Numbered from the stretch's first letter, positions 16,409 to 24,522 are shown. The stretch is 33,588 bases of DNA from Bacillota bacterium (GCA_030526045.1 JAUNDN010000030.1:1-33588); one strand, 5' to 3'. A program made the numbers and translations. The notes: generated by a model not told the origin, from the sequence alone.

Positions 16409-17398
16409 TCAGCTGTTTTTGCGTGCCGTTACACTGACCCATTCACCCTGGTAAGTCACCTCAAGCAGCTCCAGTCCTGCTGCCCTGACAGCTTCCACAA
16501 CAACGCTTTCTTTATCATCAATGATTCCCGATGTAATGTAAATACCACCCTTTTTTAGCTGATGAACAATGACCGGGGTTAGAGGTACCAGAACATCGGC
16601 AAGAATATTAGCAACTACAATATCATAGCATTCATAGCCTACCTGATCCTGAATTTCCTTTTCGGTGATAATGTTGCCGATCAGTAATTCAAAATCTTCG
16701 GGACGGATACCGTTCACCTCCTTATTCTCCCTGACAGCCTCTATCGCACAGGGATCAAGGTCTGTTCCGATCGCTTTCTTTGCGCCAAACATCAGTGCCA
16801 GGATTGCAAGGATACCGCTCCCTGTTCCTACATCGAGAAGAACAGTCTCAGAGGTGATATGCTTGCGCAGCTGTCTGATACAGAGCTGCGTAGTATCGTG
16901 CATTCCGGTTCCGAATGCTGTCCCGGGATCAATATGAAGAATCATCTTATCCTTGTCCTCTTGTGCTACCTCCTCCCAGGAAGGAATAACCAAGACATCA
17001 TCAATGGTAAACTGGTGAAAGTACTGCTTCCAGTTGTTAATCCAGTCAATATCCTCCGTCTCGTCGACGGATACACTTCCCTCACCAATCTCCATAAAGA
17101 AGCGAAGCTCTTCAAGCTCTGCCTTTACCTTCGCAAGAACCTCTTTTGCAGTTGTCTTCTCACCGTTCACCTCAAGACTCCCGTCATCCTTTTCCTCAAC
17201 AAAGAAGCTTAGATAAGCGATTCCGTCATCCTCCGGTCCATCCGGCAAAATATCCACAAACATCTGCTCCTTTTCTGCTGCCGTAAGCGGCACCTTGTCC
17301 TCAATTTGTGCTCCTTCAAGACCAATATCATAAAGCGTGCTGATAATGATATCCTCTGCATCTGTAATTGTCTTTATCCTGAATTTCATCCATTTCAT
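16409..17398 (-). CDS. prmA: Ribosomal protein L11 methyltransferase PrmA
   Basis: About 329 residues. This SAM-dependent enzyme trimethylates ribosomal protein L11. The N-terminal half is the acidic substrate-binding region; the catalytic half has HIDPGTAFGTGMHDTT, motif I LLDVGTGSGILAI, GTDLDPCA, and the NPPY-like VVANILADVL. The ATG at 17398 is chosen, with AAGGAG about 12 bases upstream; a second ATG at 17389 is also possible, while an in-frame start at 17434 would overlap the aldo/keto reductase gene. Organised as aldo/keto reductase, prmA, rsmE with very short gaps. Confidence 0.93.
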   Translation of the reverse strand: MKWMKFRIKTITDAEDIIISTLYDIGLEGAQIEDKVPLTAAEKEQMFVDILPDGPEDDGIAYLSFFVEEKDDGSLEVNGEKTTAKEVLAKVKAELEELRFFMEIGEGSVSVDETEDIDWINNWKQYFHQFTIDDVLVIPSWEEVAQEDKDKMILHIDPGTAFGTGMHDTTQLCIRQLRKHITSETVLLDVGTGSGILAILALMFGAKKAIGTDLDPCAIEAVRENKEVNGIRPEDFELLIGNIITEKEIQDQVGYECYDIVVANILADVLVPLTPVIVHQLKKGGIYITSGIIDDKESVVVEAVRAAGLELLEVTYQGEWVSVTARKNS

Positions 17399-17405
17399 AA
17401 AAAAG

Positions 17406-18407
17406 TCAGTCTCCTTGCTCAAGAATTTTATCAATCCTTTTCAATTCTTCCTCCGTGAAAGAAATGTTTTCAAGCGCCTTTATATTTTCCAGAATCTGTT
17501 CCGGTCTGCTGGCACCAATCAATATAGAAGTCACTTTACCGTCTCTTAAGATCCAGGAAAGGGCCAGTTGCGTCAGAGACTGACCTCTCTCCTTTGCTAT
17601 TTCATCCAGTCTGCGCACCTTTTCAAGCTTTTCTGTACTTAAATCCTTCTCATGCAGATAAGGACTTTTGCCGGAACCAACCCTTGAATCCTTCGGAATT
17701 CCGTTTAAATACTTTCCTGTTAATATTCCCTGCGCAAGCGGGCTAAATGCAATACATCCGATCCCATTTTCAAATAAAAAGTCCTTCAGTCCATCTTCCT
17801 CTATCCACCGGTCCAGCATGGAGTATCTTGGCTGATGAATGACAAAAGGAGTTCTCTGTTTTTGCAAAATCTCATAAGCTTTCCTGGTCTGCTCTTTATT
17901 ATAATTTGAAATTCCCACATAAAGAGCTTTACCTAATCTGACAATCTGATCAAGCGCAGCCATCGTTTCTTCAAGCGGTGTTTCCGGATCCGGTCTGTGA
18001 TGATAAAAAATATCTACATAATCGAGCCCCATTCTTTTTAAACTTTCATCTAAACTTGCAATCAGGTACTTTCTGGAGCCACCATTCCCATAGGGTCCCT
18101 TCCACATATCATAGCCTGCTTTACTTGAAATGATCATCTCATTCCGGTAAGGCATCAGATCAGATTTCAGGATCCTTCCCATGTTTGCTTCCGCACTTCC
18201 ATAGACAGGACCGTAATTATTGGCAAGATCAAAATGTGTAATTCCATTATCAAAAGCAGTAAATAGAATCTTTTTCATGTTCTCCACATCATTGACAGAG
18301 CCAAAATTGTGCCACATACCCAGGGAAAGAGCAGGAAGCTTAAGGCCACTTTTTCCACAATGGTTATAAATCATCTTATCATATCTGTTTTCTTTTGCAG
18401 TATACAT
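17406..18407 (-). CDS. Aldo/keto reductase (YghZ / glyceraldehyde-3-phosphate reductase-like)
   Basis: A 333-residue NADPH-dependent TIM-barrel oxidoreductase. The catalytic tetrad is visible as Asp and Tyr in FDLANNYG, Lys in ISSKAGYD, and His in IFYHHRPD. YNHCGKSGLKLP at the start and HQPRYSMLDRWIE place it nearest the AKR14/YghZ group that reduces L-glyceraldehyde 3-phosphate and methylglyoxal-type aldehydes; the physiological substrate here is unknown. The ATG has GGAGG 6 bases upstream. It lies between an spmA-like gene and prmA, and its stop lies 7 bases before the PrmA start. Confidence 0.9.
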   Translation of the reverse strand: MYTAKENRYDKMIYNHCGKSGLKLPALSLGMWHNFGSVNDVENMKKILFTAFDNGITHFDLANNYGPVYGSAEANMGRILKSDLMPYRNEMIISSKAGYDMWKGPYGNGGSRKYLIASLDESLKRMGLDYVDIFYHHRPDPETPLEETMAALDQIVRLGKALYVGISNYNKEQTRKAYEILQKQRTPFVIHQPRYSMLDRWIEEDGLKDFLFENGIGCIAFSPLAQGILTGKYLNGIPKDSRVGSGKSPYLHEKDLSTEKLEKVRRLDEIAKERGQSLTQLALSWILRDGKVTSILIGASRPEQILENIKALENISFTEEELKRIDKILEQGD

Positions 18408-18439
18408 ACTTTTCCTCCGTTGTTTTTTGTCAGATTACG

Positions 18440-19081
18440 CTAATTATTCAGGCTTACCTTATCTTTAATCTTGCAGTACACGACCGCCACCAATGTACTG
18501 AATAAAGTGGCCACAATCGCCGGCGCTATGATTCCAGCCGGGTTAACACTGCCGTACTGCTGCCGATATGCAATCATGTTAACCGGTATCAGCTGCAACG
18601 ATGAAATGTTTAAGATTAAAAATGTACACATTTCATTACTTGCAACACGCACTTTTTCCGAACCCTTCCGCTGTTCCCGTCTTTCGGAAAGGTATGCAGG
18701 ATTTCCTCTCTCTGCCTCCAGACCAGCCAATTCTTCCATCGCCTTCAGTCCTGCAGGCGTACACGCCCAGCCCAGACCAAGAATATTAGCAATGATATTC
18801 ATTGAAATATAGTCCCGTGACTTATGCTCTGTAGGGATTCGTGGAAACATAAAGGAAATAAAAGGAGAAAGTCTTTCCGTAAGTTTCAAAATAAGTCCCG
18901 ATTTCTCAGCCACCTCCATAAGACCGACCCATAAGGCCATCACCCCTGCCATGGTAATACACAAAGAAACCGCTTCTCCTGCACTATCAAGCGCCGCCTC
19001 CGTGACTGCCTTCATATTTCCGGTCAACGCACCAAAAAATATCCCGAATACAATCATTGCTGCCCAAATATAGTTTAGCAA
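18440..19081 (-). CDS. Spore maturation protein A-like (nucleoside recognition/GATE domain)
   Basis: A 213-residue multi-pass membrane protein. Its opening LNYIWAAMIVFGIFFGALTG and the block LGLGWACTPAGLKAMEEL match the SpmA group of the nucleoside recognition (Gate) family; in Bacillus SpmA and SpmB together help dehydrate the spore core. The start is TTG at 19081: AGAGTGAT precedes it, and beginning here preserves the whole first helix seen in SpmA. A charged loop (about residues 128-148, SERREQRKGSEK) is longer than I would expect. No spmB gene is adjacent; an aldo/keto reductase follows instead. Confidence 0.8.
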   Translation of the reverse strand: MLNYIWAAMIVFGIFFGALTGNMKAVTEAALDSAGEAVSLCITMAGVMALWVGLMEVAEKSGLILKLTERLSPFISFMFPRIPTEHKSRDYISMNIIANILGLGWACTPAGLKAMEELAGLEAERGNPAYLSERREQRKGSEKVRVASNEMCTFLILNISSLQLIPVNMIAYRQQYGSVNPAGIIAPAIVATLFSTLVAVVYCKIKDKVSLNN

Positions 19082-19122
19082 AGAATCACTCTTTTCTTTT
19101 TTATTTAAGATATGACTCCCTA

Positions 19123-19152
19123 TTGCATATTATATCACATTTCATTTATAAT
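19123..19152 (+). promoter_or_regulatory. Sigma-A promoter for the transglutaminase/pilus operon
   Basis: TTGCAT (19123-19128), an 18-base spacer and a perfect TATAAT (19147-19152) precede the 19200 gene by a leader of about 40 bases. The -35 box is only moderate. It overlaps the divergent spmA promoter. Confidence 0.55.
19129..19137 (-). promoter_or_regulatory. Extended -10 promoter for the spmA-like gene
   Basis: On the minus strand TGATATAAT is a perfect extended -10 element (TGnTATAAT). The -35 region 17 bases upstream (AACAAA) is poor, as is usual for extended -10 promoters. It would give a leader of about 40 bases before the TTG start. Confidence 0.55.
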
Positions 19153-19199
19153 TTGTTCATACACTTTTTTCATGTAAACACTCGAAAAAGGAACAAAAA

Positions 19200-20117
19200 A
19201 TGACAACAAAAATGAAAGCTGTGCTTCTGCTATGCAGTCTTGTCCTTCTTCTTCAGGGATGCCGGAAAGAGTCAGAAAGCTATGTTTCTGCCTCCACCAC
19301 GATCAGAGACAACACTCCGGAATGTCTGGTACCTGCCGCAGATGGCACCACCATTTATGCTAATGAATATGTATCCATAGATGCTTCCAATGCGCAGGAA
19401 GGCTACCTGATGGCATCCTATCTGGGCGCCGCCAGCAAAGTCAAACTCCAGCTCACAGGTCCGGACTGTATGACATACACCTACGACATGTCGGGAAACG
19501 GCTACGAGGTATTTCCCCTTTCTGCCGGTGACGGTACCTACACAATCGGTGTATATGAAAATGTAGAAGGAAGTCAATATGCCACTATTTTTTCGGAGCA
19601 ACTACAGTTTACAATATCAAACCCTATGGGAGCCTTTTTGTACCCAAACCAATATGTCAACTTTGATTCCTCCTGCCGGGTGGTGAGCACTGCCAGCGAA
19701 TTGGTATCCGGCGCTCACGATGATTTGGAAGCTATCAGCTTTATTTATAACTATGTGATTGCAAACATCACCTATGACTTTGACAAGGCTCAAAATGTGC
19801 AAAGCGGCTATATACCCGATGTAGATGAGATTCTCTCACTCAAAACCGGCATTTGTCTTGATTATGCGGCAGTTATGGCAAGCATGCTCCGCTCCCAGCG
19901 GATACCCACCCGTCTGGAGGTAGGCTATGCCGGTGATGCCTATCATGCCTGGATTAGTACCTATGTTGAAAATCAGGGCTGGATCAATGGCATAATTCAG
20001 TTTGACGGAGTGAACTGGTCCATTATGGATCCCACCTTTGCAGCTAATGCCAAAGAAAAAGAACTGAAGAGCTTTATTGGTGATGGCAGTAACTATGTCA
20101 CTAAATATATTTATTAA
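19200..20117 (+). CDS. Transglutaminase-fold lipoprotein
   Basis: A 305-residue exported protein. A short signal with lipobox LLLQGC gives lipid-modified Cys21. Residues 35-140 look beta-rich (Ig-like), and 160-290 form a transglutaminase-like domain with the full triad: Cys219 in KTGICLDYA, His249 in AYHAW and Asp277 in IMDPTF. It could act as a cell-surface protease or cross-linker; the substrate is unknown. AAAGGA lies 7 bases before the ATG. It is 12 bases upstream of the GspF-like gene and shares its promoter, so a role with the surface appendage is plausible but inferred. Confidence 0.85.
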   Translation: MTTKMKAVLLLCSLVLLLQGCRKESESYVSASTTIRDNTPECLVPAADGTTIYANEYVSIDASNAQEGYLMASYLGAASKVKLQLTGPDCMTYTYDMSGNGYEVFPLSAGDGTYTIGVYENVEGSQYATIFSEQLQFTISNPMGAFLYPNQYVNFDSSCRVVSTASELVSGAHDDLEAISFIYNYVIANITYDFDKAQNVQSGYIPDVDEILSLKTGICLDYAAVMASMLRSQRIPTRLEVGYAGDAYHAWISTYVENQGWINGIIQFDGVNWSIMDPTFAANAKEKELKSFIGDGSNYVTKYIY

Positions 20118-20129
20118 CCGGAGGTCCCT

Positions 20130-21176
20130 ATGAAACGTTCAAAGCTTTTATCAAATGCGGAAATTTCATCCTTCTGTCGTCAAAGTGCGCTGATTATTCA
20201 GGCTGGAATCACTCCCGCAGAGGGCATGGATATTTTGATTCATGACACAATCAGCAAAGAAGGCAGGGAACTCCTGCAGCAGATTGGAGACGACTGCAGA
20301 AGCGGAAAACACTTTCATGAAGCATTGGCATCCACAGAAGTATTTCCGAATTATGTCGTTACCCTGCTTGCACTGGGTGAAGAATCCGGCAATTTAGACT
20401 CTGTTCTTATGTCTCTTGCCGAGTATTATGAACGTGAAGAAAACATTGCAGAAAGCATAAAATCTGCAATTACTTACCCCTTAATCATGATTGCCATGAT
20501 GTTTATTGTGATCCTTGTGCTGGTATTAAAGGTTCTTCCCATATTTAAGCAGGTATTTATCCAATTAGGAACAGAAATGAGCCCAATGGCTCAGTCCCTG
20601 CTCCGAATCGGTAATTCCTTAAGTAAATACTCTATCCTGTTCACTGCTCTTCTGTTTATATTGATAGGCATCTGCTTTGTTTTATATAAGTCTCCAACCG
20701 GCAGGAAAAGCGTCCGGCGTTTTCTTTCCCGTTTTTCCCTGACCAGAAACTTTTATGACAAAGTAGCTGCAGGCAGATTTGCGAGGGGAATGTATCTTTC
20801 CTTTACCAGCGGTATGGATACCTATCAAAGTCTGGATATGATTTCCTCTATTGTCGAGAATGAAGAAATGGCAAAAAAGATTGAGATCTGCAAGCAGGAA
20901 ATCGAGCAGCGTTCCAATCTTCCGGAGGCTCTGGCAAAAGCAGAAATCTTTTCCAACCTCTATTCCCGTATGGTTTCTGTAGGCTTTCGTTCCGGTTCTA
21001 TAGACATCGTTATGAAGAAGATTTCCCAAAATTATGAGGAAGAAACCGACAAGCAGCTTGCTTCAATCGTTTCTGTCATTGAGCCGACTCTTGTTATACT
21101 TCTTTCTCTTATCGTCGGTATTATCCTTCTTTCCGTTCTGCTTCCTCTTATGGGAATCATGGCAAGCATTGGTTAA
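20130..21176 (+). CDS. Type II secretion / type IV pilus inner-membrane protein (GspF/PilC family)
   Basis: A 348-residue platform protein. Two T2SSF domains are visible: residues 12-135 (FCRQSALIIQAGITPAEGMDIL...GEESGNLDSVL) and 215-340 (ARGMYLSFTSGMDTYQSLDMI...GFRSGSIDIVM). Predicted membrane helices lie at about 115-137, 166-186 and 319-342, the usual topology. It is somewhat shorter than typical PilC (about 400) because the N-terminal tail is missing. GGAGG precedes the ATG. The required extension ATPase (PilB/GspE) and the prepilin peptidase are not encoded in this window. Confidence 0.9.
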   Translation: MKRSKLLSNAEISSFCRQSALIIQAGITPAEGMDILIHDTISKEGRELLQQIGDDCRSGKHFHEALASTEVFPNYVVTLLALGEESGNLDSVLMSLAEYYEREENIAESIKSAITYPLIMIAMMFIVILVLVLKVLPIFKQVFIQLGTEMSPMAQSLLRIGNSLSKYSILFTALLFILIGICFVLYKSPTGRKSVRRFLSRFSLTRNFYDKVAAGRFARGMYLSFTSGMDTYQSLDMISSIVENEEMAKKIEICKQEIEQRSNLPEALAKAEIFSNLYSRMVSVGFRSGSIDIVMKKISQNYEEETDKQLASIVSVIEPTLVILLSLIVGIILLSVLLPLMGIMASIG

Positions 21177-21198
21177 TACTGTTCATGGAGGTTTACAT

Positions 21199-21534
21199 AT
21201 GAATCGATTTCGAACAAAAAGCGACGGCAAAGGATTCTATTTTCTTTCCCGTATCAAAATGATTTATCTGCTTTGCCCTCTTGTCCTAATATTGTATATT
21301 CAGGGACTTTCTTCCATTGACGAAAGTACCATCAGCAGGCAGCAGGAAAGCTTAGAAACCGCAATCAACCGCGATATCATTCATTGCTATGCAGTGGAAG
21401 GCTTTTATCCTCCCAGTCTTGCATACATAGAATCTCATTATGGACTTACCTATGATAAAGAATTGTTTTTTGTGGATTATCGGCCCATAGGCTCCAATCT
21501 GCGCCCCAATGTCAGCATTTTGCTCAAAAAATAA
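21199..21534 (+). CDS. Small single-pass membrane protein, pilus operon, unknown function
   Basis: A 111-residue protein with a short basic N-terminus, one helix at about 20-38 (MIYLLCPLVLILYIQGL) and a soluble extracytoplasmic part with YPPSLAYIESHYGLTYD. No prepilin Gly-x4-Glu signature is visible. That region resembles the proline-containing segment of pseudopilin C-termini, so it may be an accessory pseudopilin-like protein; I do not recognise a family. The start ATG is chosen from GGAGG 7 bases upstream; the frame also opens further upstream inside the GspF gene. Confidence 0.75.
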   Translation: MNRFRTKSDGKGFYFLSRIKMIYLLCPLVLILYIQGLSSIDESTISRQQESLETAINRDIIHCYAVEGFYPPSLAYIESHYGLTYDKELFFVDYRPIGSNLRPNVSILLKK

Positions 21535-21554
21535 AGAAAGGACAGGTACGGGAT

Positions 21555-22052
21555 ATGCATCAGAAACAGCAAAAGCACATTATTGATCTTCTATTTGTGA
21601 TTGCTCTTTTCTGCCTTTTTGCCCTTTCCGCTATCTTCTTAATTTCTATCGGAGCCGATATTTACGGGAAAACTATGACTAACATGGAACATAATTTTGA
21701 TGCCAGGACATCACTTGCCTATGTCACCGAAAAGATACACCAATCAGACCAAATGGATCAGATTGCCATCGGGAATCTTGATGATTGTCCCGCTCTTGTC
21801 ATCACCTATCATACATCAGACTCCACGTACATTACCTACATTTACGAATTTAATGGATACTTAAAGGAATTGATGATAAAGGATGCTATTTCACTCGGTC
21901 CTGAAGCAGGTCAGAATATTCTTAAAATTAAAGACTTTCAGGTTAGACAGATAAATGATCAATTGATCAGCTGTATCATTGAAACCACCGATGAACAAAC
22001 CTATGACCTGCTTATATCTCTTCATTCAGGAGGTGTCAACGTTGAATACTAA
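21555..22052 (+). CDS. DUF4860-like single-pass protein, pilus operon
   Basis: A 165-residue protein with a helix near residues 10-32 (DLLFVIALFCLFALSAIFLI) and a soluble beta-rich domain. It lacks the prepilin cleavage motif but resembles DUF4860, a family found next to type IV pilus genes in Clostridia. GAAAGGACAG lies upstream. Its last codons contain the SD and start of the next gene, so translation is coupled. Confidence 0.75.
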   Translation: MHQKQQKHIIDLLFVIALFCLFALSAIFLISIGADIYGKTMTNMEHNFDARTSLAYVTEKIHQSDQMDQIAIGNLDDCPALVITYHTSDSTYITYIYEFNGYLKELMIKDAISLGPEAGQNILKIKDFQVRQINDQLISCIIETTDEQTYDLLISLHSGGVNVEY

Positions 22053-22557
22053 TTCCTCCTCCCGCTCAGGGTTATTCCTGATGGAGCTTATTATCTCAAT
22101 CTTGTTTTTTTCACTTGCAGGCGCTGTATGTGTCAGATTGTTTGTAGGCTCCCACATGATCAGCAAGAACAGTGTAGAACTGAATCATTCTCTGGAATGG
22201 TGTCAGAATATTGCAGAAGCTTTCTACGGCTGCAATGGGAAGACAAAAGAAATAACCGGATTATTCACGAACTGTATTTCAAACACATCAGCTGATACCG
22301 AAGCAGATGAATTTTTTCTCCTGTTTGACCAAGCATTCCATCCTATTGATGTCTCAGTGCCTACGCCGGAATCTTCTTCCATTGAATGCAGTTACATTTT
22401 ATCTGTAAGAATTTCCGAGAAGAAACGTATGTTTTTATGTGAAATAAAGGCCATAAAGGCTTCTGAAGTTCCAAATACCTTTTCTGAAGGGTCTTCTCCG
22501 ATTTATGAGCTGGAAGTAACCCTATACCCTAAGAAGGAGGACTCCTATGAAGAATAA
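22042..22557 (+). CDS. Type IV prepilin-like protein
   Basis: About 171 residues. After a short leader (NTNSSSRSG) comes the class III prepilin pattern G|LFLMELIISILFF: Gly at -1, hydrophobic residues, and Glu at +5, followed by a hydrophobic helix, then a soluble domain with several cysteines. The start is TTG at 22042: AGGAGG (22028-22033) stands 8 bases before it, and the GTG just upstream lies inside that SD. It overlaps the previous gene by 11 bases. It is likely processed by a prepilin peptidase encoded elsewhere; a major or minor pilin role cannot be decided. Confidence 0.8.
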   Translation: MNTNSSSRSGLFLMELIISILFFSLAGAVCVRLFVGSHMISKNSVELNHSLEWCQNIAEAFYGCNGKTKEITGLFTNCISNTSADTEADEFFLLFDQAFHPIDVSVPTPESSSIECSYILSVRISEKKRMFLCEIKAIKASEVPNTFSEGSSPIYELEVTLYPKKEDSYEE

Positions 22558-22999
22558 GAAACTTTTCGGCATGAATATCGGCACCTCCTCCGTACTCATC
22601 ATCTTTGTAATCCTCTGTCTGGTTTCTTTTTCCGGCCTTTCTATCGCCAGTGCCAGTGCGGATTACAGACTCAGCCGAAAGCTGGCTGACAGAACGACTG
22701 CCTATTATTCTGCATGCAATCAGGCACAAGAGACTCTACTGACTCTTTCGGATCAACTGGAAGCCATATACGAAACCAGTGCAAATGAAAGCGAGTATGA
22801 AGAAAAAATAAAAGAGTCCCTTCAGGACTCTCTTACCTTTTCTTACCCTATTAACGAAAATCAAGTTTTAGAGATAGCCGTCACTCCCCTATATCCGCAA
22901 TCTGACAAAGGGAATTTTTTGGAAATTTCCGCCTGGCAGGTAAAAAATATTGCCTTACCGGAACCGGATACCTCCTTACCTGTCTTCGGAAGCAACTAG
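22547..22999 (+). CDS. Small membrane-anchored protein, last gene of the pilus operon
   Basis: A 150-residue protein with an N-terminal helix (about 14-37, SSVLIIFVILCLVSFSGL), then a coiled, acidic region (DYRLSRKLADRTTAYYSACNQA) and a beta-rich C-terminus. It overlaps the prepilin gene by 11 bases and has AAGGAGG upstream. The layout (helix then amphipathic stalk) recalls PilX-type minor pilins without a cleavage motif. Family unrecognised. Its 3' end overlaps the convergent sortase gene by 24 bases. Confidence 0.75.
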   Translation: MKNKKLFGMNIGTSSVLIIFVILCLVSFSGLSIASASADYRLSRKLADRTTAYYSACNQAQETLLTLSDQLEAIYETSANESEYEEKIKESLQDSLTFSYPINENQVLEIAVTPLYPQSDKGNFLEISAWQVKNIALPEPDTSLPVFGSN

Positions 23000-23758
23000 G
23001 ACACCATGCACAACCGTTCTGTTCGTAGTATGAAGCCCATGGCAGGTCGAAAGAGTCACAATTTTATCCTGCGATGATATCTCTTTATCCCATAACCATG
23101 TAGAGCTCTTAAGAATATAGTCGATATACTCCTTCTGATTCTCTTCTGTCTCAATCAGATTATAGGTATCTGATGTCTGATTCGTAATATATACGGAAGC
23201 TATTTCATACATAAATGCATTATCCTTGGTAAATATATAAAAATAAGGGTCTTCTTCAACGTAGGAGGCATCGTTTAATAACTTTTTAAGAGAGCCGAAC
23301 ATTGTTCCGTTGCGCATATTATGTCCGTAAATAATGGTATTATAATCAGACAAATCCGTTCTGTTCAGGAAATCCATGAAAATAGCTCCGGAGCTATTCT
23401 TTTCCTGTTCAAAAGTATATTGCGTATAATAATCATTGTCATTTCCCCTGACAATTGGGTAACTGATCTCTAATGGTTCATAATACAACCAGCCGACCAA
23501 ATCACCATTAATCTCCTTCAACTCGTCAAAATCAATGTCCAGAGAAACCGGTATCACAGATTCCTTTTCTTCCTCATATTCCTGCACAGCGACTTGCACC
23601 GTTTCAGGTACCTCTACCACCTCAATATACTGCTCCAGATTTTCATACTCCTTAATACCTGCCCGATACTCCCTGGTAAGCAAAAAAATGTTGACGGATG
23701 CTACCACGATCAAAACTAATGATACCGCCAAGATCACCCTATATATTTTGTCCCGCAT
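22976..23758 (-). CDS. srtB: Class B sortase
   Basis: A 260-residue membrane-anchored transpeptidase. The N-terminal helix lies at about 8-28, followed by an acidic linker. The catalytic set is complete: His146 in IIYGHNM, Cys239 in TLSTC and Arg247 in TTNRTVVHG. The DLVGWLYYEP opening of the domain is characteristic of class B. Sortases cleave a C-terminal sorting signal and attach proteins to the cell wall; no protein with an LPxTG/NPxTN signal is encoded in this window. It lies downstream of the CAP-domain gene, behind a terminator. Confidence 0.92.
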   Translation of the reverse strand: MRDKIYRVILAVSLVLIVVASVNIFLLTREYRAGIKEYENLEQYIEVVEVPETVQVAVQEYEEEKESVIPVSLDIDFDELKEINGDLVGWLYYEPLEISYPIVRGNDNDYYTQYTFEQEKNSSGAIFMDFLNRTDLSDYNTIIYGHNMRNGTMFGSLKKLLNDASYVEEDPYFYIFTKDNAFMYEIASVYITNQTSDTYNLIETEENQKEYIDYILKSSTWLWDKEISSQDKIVTLSTCHGLHTTNRTVVHGVLVASEDR

Positions 23759-23781
23759 ATTTCCATTTACCCTTCTATCAC

Positions 23782-23810
23782 AAAAACCGCATCTTTCGAT
23801 GCGGTTTTTA
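23782..23810 (-). terminator. Bidirectional intrinsic terminator between CAP gene and sortase gene
   Basis: AAAAACCGCATC / GATGCGGTTTTT with a TTTC loop (GAAA on the minus strand) gives a stem flanked by A and T runs in both orientations. It directly follows the CAP gene stop. Only about 23 bases remain before the sortase ATG, so the sortase must rely on read-through or an upstream internal promoter. Confidence 0.8.
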
Positions 23811-23819
23811 AGTTACATT

Positions 23820-24407
23820 TTAGAAACCAAATTCTTGTGCCCAGTACCAGCCACCGTCAGGTGCAATATGTATTGCTATAGCACCGGATCTAAATTCTGC
23901 ATCCATAATGTTTGCTTTATGTGTTGGAGATGCAATCCAAGCATCTACTGCAGAATTTGCTGTTGCATAACCTTTGGCAAGATTCTCACCATACATCAGG
24001 TTACTGTTCACTGTCCACCAGTCAGAACCATCCGGTCTTGTATGTGAGAAGGACTGCGATGCTTCTACTGCTCTGACAGCGGAAGCCTGTTCCAGACCTG
24101 AGTTCCATGACAATGTACTAAGTCCTGCTTCCTGTCTCTTCGCATTCACGATGTCAAATGCTGCCTTTGCTGCCGCCTGGGAATCCGCACTTCCTGAAAG
24201 TGTATTAGCCAGGCTGACCATCTCAGGTTCAATATATACAATTCCGTCAGCCGGTACACCTTCTTCTCTGGCTGCTGCTTCCTGTGTAATCGATCCGGTC
24301 TCCTTAGATGCTCCTTGATTGAAAATTACACATCCCAAAACAAGTGCCAGTACAAGTGCAAAAGAAATTCCAACTTTGGTGATTTTAGCTTTACTCATAC
24401 CACTCAC
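23820..24407 (-). CDS. Secreted CAP-domain (SCP/YkwD-like) protein
   Basis: A 195-residue protein with an N-terminal signal or anchor (about 12-30), a low-complexity linker, and a C-terminal CAP domain (about 75-195). Motifs: VNAKRQEAGLSTLSWN, His122 in FSHTRPDG, Glu141 in YGENLAKG, His163 in SPTHKANIM, and WYWAQEFGF at the end. Bacterial CAP proteins are secreted and mostly of unknown activity. The start may be GTG at 24407 (GGAGG at 9 bases) or ATG at 24398 (weaker spacing). Confidence 0.85.
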   Translation of the reverse strand: MSGMSKAKITKVGISFALVLALVLGCVIFNQGASKETGSITQEAAAREEGVPADGIVYIEPEMVSLANTLSGSADSQAAAKAAFDIVNAKRQEAGLSTLSWNSGLEQASAVRAVEASQSFSHTRPDGSDWWTVNSNLMYGENLAKGYATANSAVDAWIASPTHKANIMDAEFRSGAIAIHIAPDGGWYWAQEFGF

Positions 24408-24448
24408 TTCCCTTTCCCTCCGTTTGAGGAGAAAATTCCATACTAAAG

Positions 24449-24477
24449 TACTACTATCTTCTACTTATATACTACTA
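24449..24477. repeat. Direct octamer repeat upstream of the CAP gene
   Basis: TACTACTA occurs at 24449-24456 and again at 24470-24477, with start points 21 bases apart (two helical turns) and a CTACTT between them. The pair lies 42-70 bases upstream of the CAP start in an AT-rich region. It may be an operator; the promoter there could not be fixed with confidence. Confidence 0.4.
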
Positions 24478-24522
24478 CAACTATCAAAAAAAACAAGTAC
24501 CTTTTTACTATTTCTTTCAAAA

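Noticed and set aside
21034-21198. Longer form of the 21199-21534 gene starting inside the GspF gene
   Set aside because: It would overlap the GspF frame by more than 140 bases; the GGAGG site supports the ATG at 21199.
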